A DNA stretch of 8,143 nucleotides from Betaproteobacteria bacterium RIFCSPLOWO2_02_FULL_62_17 (GTDB taxonomy: Bacteria > Pseudomonadota > Gammaproteobacteria > Burkholderiales > SG8-39). Positions 6,784-8,143 of the stretch are shown here, in pieces. The notes beneath the pieces were generated by a model. That model had not been told where the DNA came from, did not search any database, and saw only the letters and a list, made by a program, of their open reading frames with translations. The DNA lies in contig MEQV01000060.1 of NCBI GenBank assembly GCA_001770355.1, positions 1-8,143 of the forward strand, given 5' to 3'. A program made the translations under genes and the position numbers. Each line of letters begins with the position of its first letter. The first letter of the stretch is position 1.

Positions 6784-7764
6784 TCAGAACGGTGTCTTGG
6801 AAGGCTGTATGCCGATGGACTTGAAGAGCTTCCCGGCATTCGCCCGGTCCGCCCGTGTGAATTGGGCGAATTCAGCGGCGGAGTTGCCCACCGCTTCAAG
6901 AGTGTAGGAACGGCGGAAATCCTCGAGGCGCGGCGAGCGGATGGCGTTCGCAAACTCCCTGTTGAGTCTTTCCAGGACGGGAGGCGGCAGTTTCGCCGGA
7001 CCGAAGACGCCAAAGTAACTGGTGAGATTCGGATCACCGCCTTCCTCGGCCAGGGTCGGCAACTCCGGCATGTGCACCGAGCGCCGGGCGCCCACGGTCA
7101 CGATGGGCTTGAGTTTGCCGGCCTTGATTGCCGGCAGCGCGGTGCCGAAGCCGATGTAGGTCACATCGGTTTCTCCGGAATATAGCGCGGCGATGACCGG
7201 AGCCAGCCCTTTGTAGGGAACGGCTGTGATATCCACGCCGGCCATGTACCGGACCCACCTGAGGTAAACATCGGGAAGCGTTGCCGCACCCCAGGTTCCC
7301 CAGTTGATTGCACCCGGCTTGGTCTTTGCGTACGCCACCATTTCCTTGAAGGAATTGAACGGCACCCTGGCGCTTGCTACCAGCAGGTTGCTGGTGAAGG
7401 CGAGATTCGTTATCGGCGTGAAGTCCGTGTCGGGGTCGTACAGGACGTCGGTAAAGAGATGAGGATTGTAGGAGAGGCTGTCCGGAACGGTAATGCAAAC
7501 CGTGTATCCATCCGGCGCCGCGCCCGCGCAGGCCCGCATTCCCACGACGGTTCCTGCACCGGGCCGGTGTTCGACGATGACCGGCTGGCCGGTCGAATCA
7601 GTGATCTGCGGACCAACGGCGCGCGCTATCGCGTCCGTGGTTCCGCCCGGACCGTAGGGAACGATGATACGAATCGGTTTGCTCGGGAAAGCCTGGGCGC
7701 TTGCATATGAAACCCAAAGACCGCCGAGCAGCGCGATCATGAAACGAACACAGATTGACTTCAT
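6784..7764 (-). CDS. Bug/TctC-family tripartite tricarboxylate transporter substrate-binding receptor
   Basis: This is a periplasmic solute receptor of the Bug family, which binds small organic, often carboxylated, ligands and hands them to a TctAB-type permease or serves as a sensor. The 326 residues fit the family. Seen: a Sec signal peptide (Lys2, Arg7, hydrophobic stretch 8-20, likely cleavage after ASA at 21-23), a mature start FPSKPIRIIVPY, the ligand loop GPGGTTDAIAR (38-48), GQPVIVEHRPGAG (59-71) and the hallmark APDGYT (83-88). A good Shine-Dalgarno (AAGGAAA, 7778-7772) lies 7 bases before ATG 7764, which supports this start. It is upstream of and in line with the molybdenum hydroxylase gene (63-base gap), so the two probably share a transcript. 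A paralogous receptor gene is divergent on the other side. No TctA or TctB permease gene is in the window, as is common for Bug genes. Ligand unknown. Confidence 0.95.
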   Translation of the reverse strand: MKSICVRFMIALLGGLWVSYASAQAFPSKPIRIIVPYGPGGTTDAIARAVGPQITDSTGQPVIVEHRPGAGTVVGMRACAGAAPDGYTVCITVPDSLSYNPHLFTDVLYDPDTDFTPITNLAFTSNLLVASARVPFNSFKEMVAYAKTKPGAINWGTWGAATLPDVYLRWVRYMAGVDITAVPYKGLAPVIAALYSGETDVTYIGFGTALPAIKAGKLKPIVTVGARRSVHMPELPTLAEEGGDPNLTSYFGVFGPAKLPPPVLERLNREFANAIRSPRLEDFRRSYTLEAVGNSAAEFAQFTRADRANAGKLFKSIGIQPSKTPF

Positions 7765-7814
7765 TTTGACTTTCCTTCGCGGATTGGATCCCTGCCGAAT
7801 GAAACTTCAGGCGC

Positions 7815-7832
7815 GCGACGGTTTAACGTCGC
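7815..7832. promoter_or_regulatory. Candidate operator: dyad GCGACG-N6-CGTCGC
   Basis: GCGACGGTTTAACGTCGC has perfect 6-base arms around an A+T-rich 6-base centre. Its central position in a divergent intergenic region suits a dimeric DNA-binding regulator. It is not a terminator: no T-run follows and both flanking genes read away from it. No regulator can be assigned. Confidence 0.45.
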
Positions 7833-7839
7833 AAAGATT

Positions 7840-7861
7840 GGCGTCACTTGCTGTTCACGCC
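7840..7861. promoter_or_regulatory. Second, weaker dyad GGCGT-N12-ACGCC
   Basis: Perfect 5-base arms flank a 12-base centre, and one further A-T pair (7846/7855) lies inside it. The centre is 27 bases from the centre of the first dyad. It lies just before the -10-like box of the plus-strand receptor gene. The arms differ from those of the first dyad, so they may not be sites for the same protein. Confidence 0.3.
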
Positions 7862-7912
7862 ACTGGGAACAATGATAGTATTTACGGCACATCTACGTAA
7901 GGCTGATTGGAC

Positions 7913-8143
7913 ATGAAACGCATGGGCGGCAATGCCGCCGCAATGGCTTTAACGGCAGCCGCGATGCTGGTATCGGCACAGGCAGTTCTGGCGCAGGGCT
8001 ATCCTTCGAAGCCAATTCGCTTCATATCGCCCCAGCCGCCGGCCGGCACATTCGACTATGTCACCAGGGCGTTCGGCGAGCAACTGCAGTCTGCCATTGG
8101 CCAGCCGGTCATCGTGGAAAACCGTGCGGGGGCGGCTCTCGTG
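7913..8143 (+). CDS. Second Bug-family substrate-binding receptor (partial, N-terminal 77 residues)
   Basis: This is the start of another periplasmic solute receptor, cut by the right edge. Its 77 codons encode a Sec signal peptide (Lys2, Arg3, Ala-rich hydrophobic core, probable cleavage after VLA at 25-27) and a mature N-terminus GYPSKPIRFISPQPPAGTFD. GQPVIVENRAGA aligns with GQPVIVEHRPGA of the neighbouring receptor, so the two are paralogs. The ligand loop differs: PPAGTFDYVTR here against GPGGTTDAIAR there, which suggests a different ligand. ATG 7913 is preceded by TAAGG at 7897-7901, a somewhat distant ribosome site (11 bases). It is divergent from the first receptor gene and starts a transcript that continues beyond the window. 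Confidence 0.9.
   Translation, partial: MKRMGGNAAAMALTAAAMLVSAQAVLAQGYPSKPIRFISPQPPAGTFDYVTRAFGEQLQSAIGQPVIVENRAGAALV

Larger units (their letters stand above)
7765..7912. promoter_or_regulatory. Divergent promoter region between two Bug receptor genes
   Basis: These 148 bases must hold the promoters of both divergent receptor genes. On the plus strand a -10-like TAGTAT lies at 7876-7881 in an A+T-rich patch 31 bases before ATG 7913, but no well-spaced -35 box goes with it. Two dyad symmetries sit upstream of it, at 7815-7832 and 7840-7861, consistent with regulator binding. The regulator gene, often LysR-type for such clusters, is not in the window. Confidence 0.5.

Overview
The window looks like a chromosomal fragment of a GC-rich proteobacterium, most probably a betaproteobacterium of the Burkholderiales/Nitrosomonadales kind. 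That is an inference from high GC, two Bug-family periplasmic receptors (a family strongly expanded in betaproteobacteria), a GspE/PilB-type ATPase and a molybdenum hydroxylase subunit. I see no rRNA, tRNA, insertion sequence, phage gene or CRISPR array.

Left part (1-2464, minus strand): a large type II secretion/type IV pilus ATPase of the GspE/PilB/PulE family, open across 821 codons and cut by the left edge just before its C-terminus. Its N-terminal half is unusual. Two short beta-rich modules with an NG-x-x-(L/F)-x-G signature are followed by four tandem repeats of exactly 30 residues (MshEN/GspE_N-like), then the usual catalytic core. A 444-base non-coding stretch follows and separates it from the divergent next gene.

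Middle part (2909-4323, plus strand): a two-gene unit, a small DEDDy 3'-5' exonuclease followed by a LOG-family Rossmann-fold protein. They overlap by 4 bases (ATGA), so translation is probably coupled. An exonuclease that releases 5'-NMPs next to a phosphoribohydrolase-type protein suggests nucleotide turnover; this is inference.

Right part (4360-8143): a minus-strand pair, a Bug/TctC-type solute receptor (7764-6784) followed after 63 bases by a molybdopterin-binding large subunit of the xanthine dehydrogenase/CoxL family (6720-4360). The expected 2Fe-2S and FAD subunits are not next to it. A second, divergent Bug receptor starts at 7913 and runs off the right edge. The 148 bases between the two receptor genes hold two dyad symmetries that could be operators. 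The layout suggests uptake or sensing of a small organic (often carboxylated) compound coupled to its oxidative hydroxylation, but the substrate cannot be read from the sequence.

Nothing here is clearly a new system. The best leads are the architecture of the ATPase N-terminus, the orphan molybdenum hydroxylase with its receptor, and the coupled exonuclease-LOG pair.
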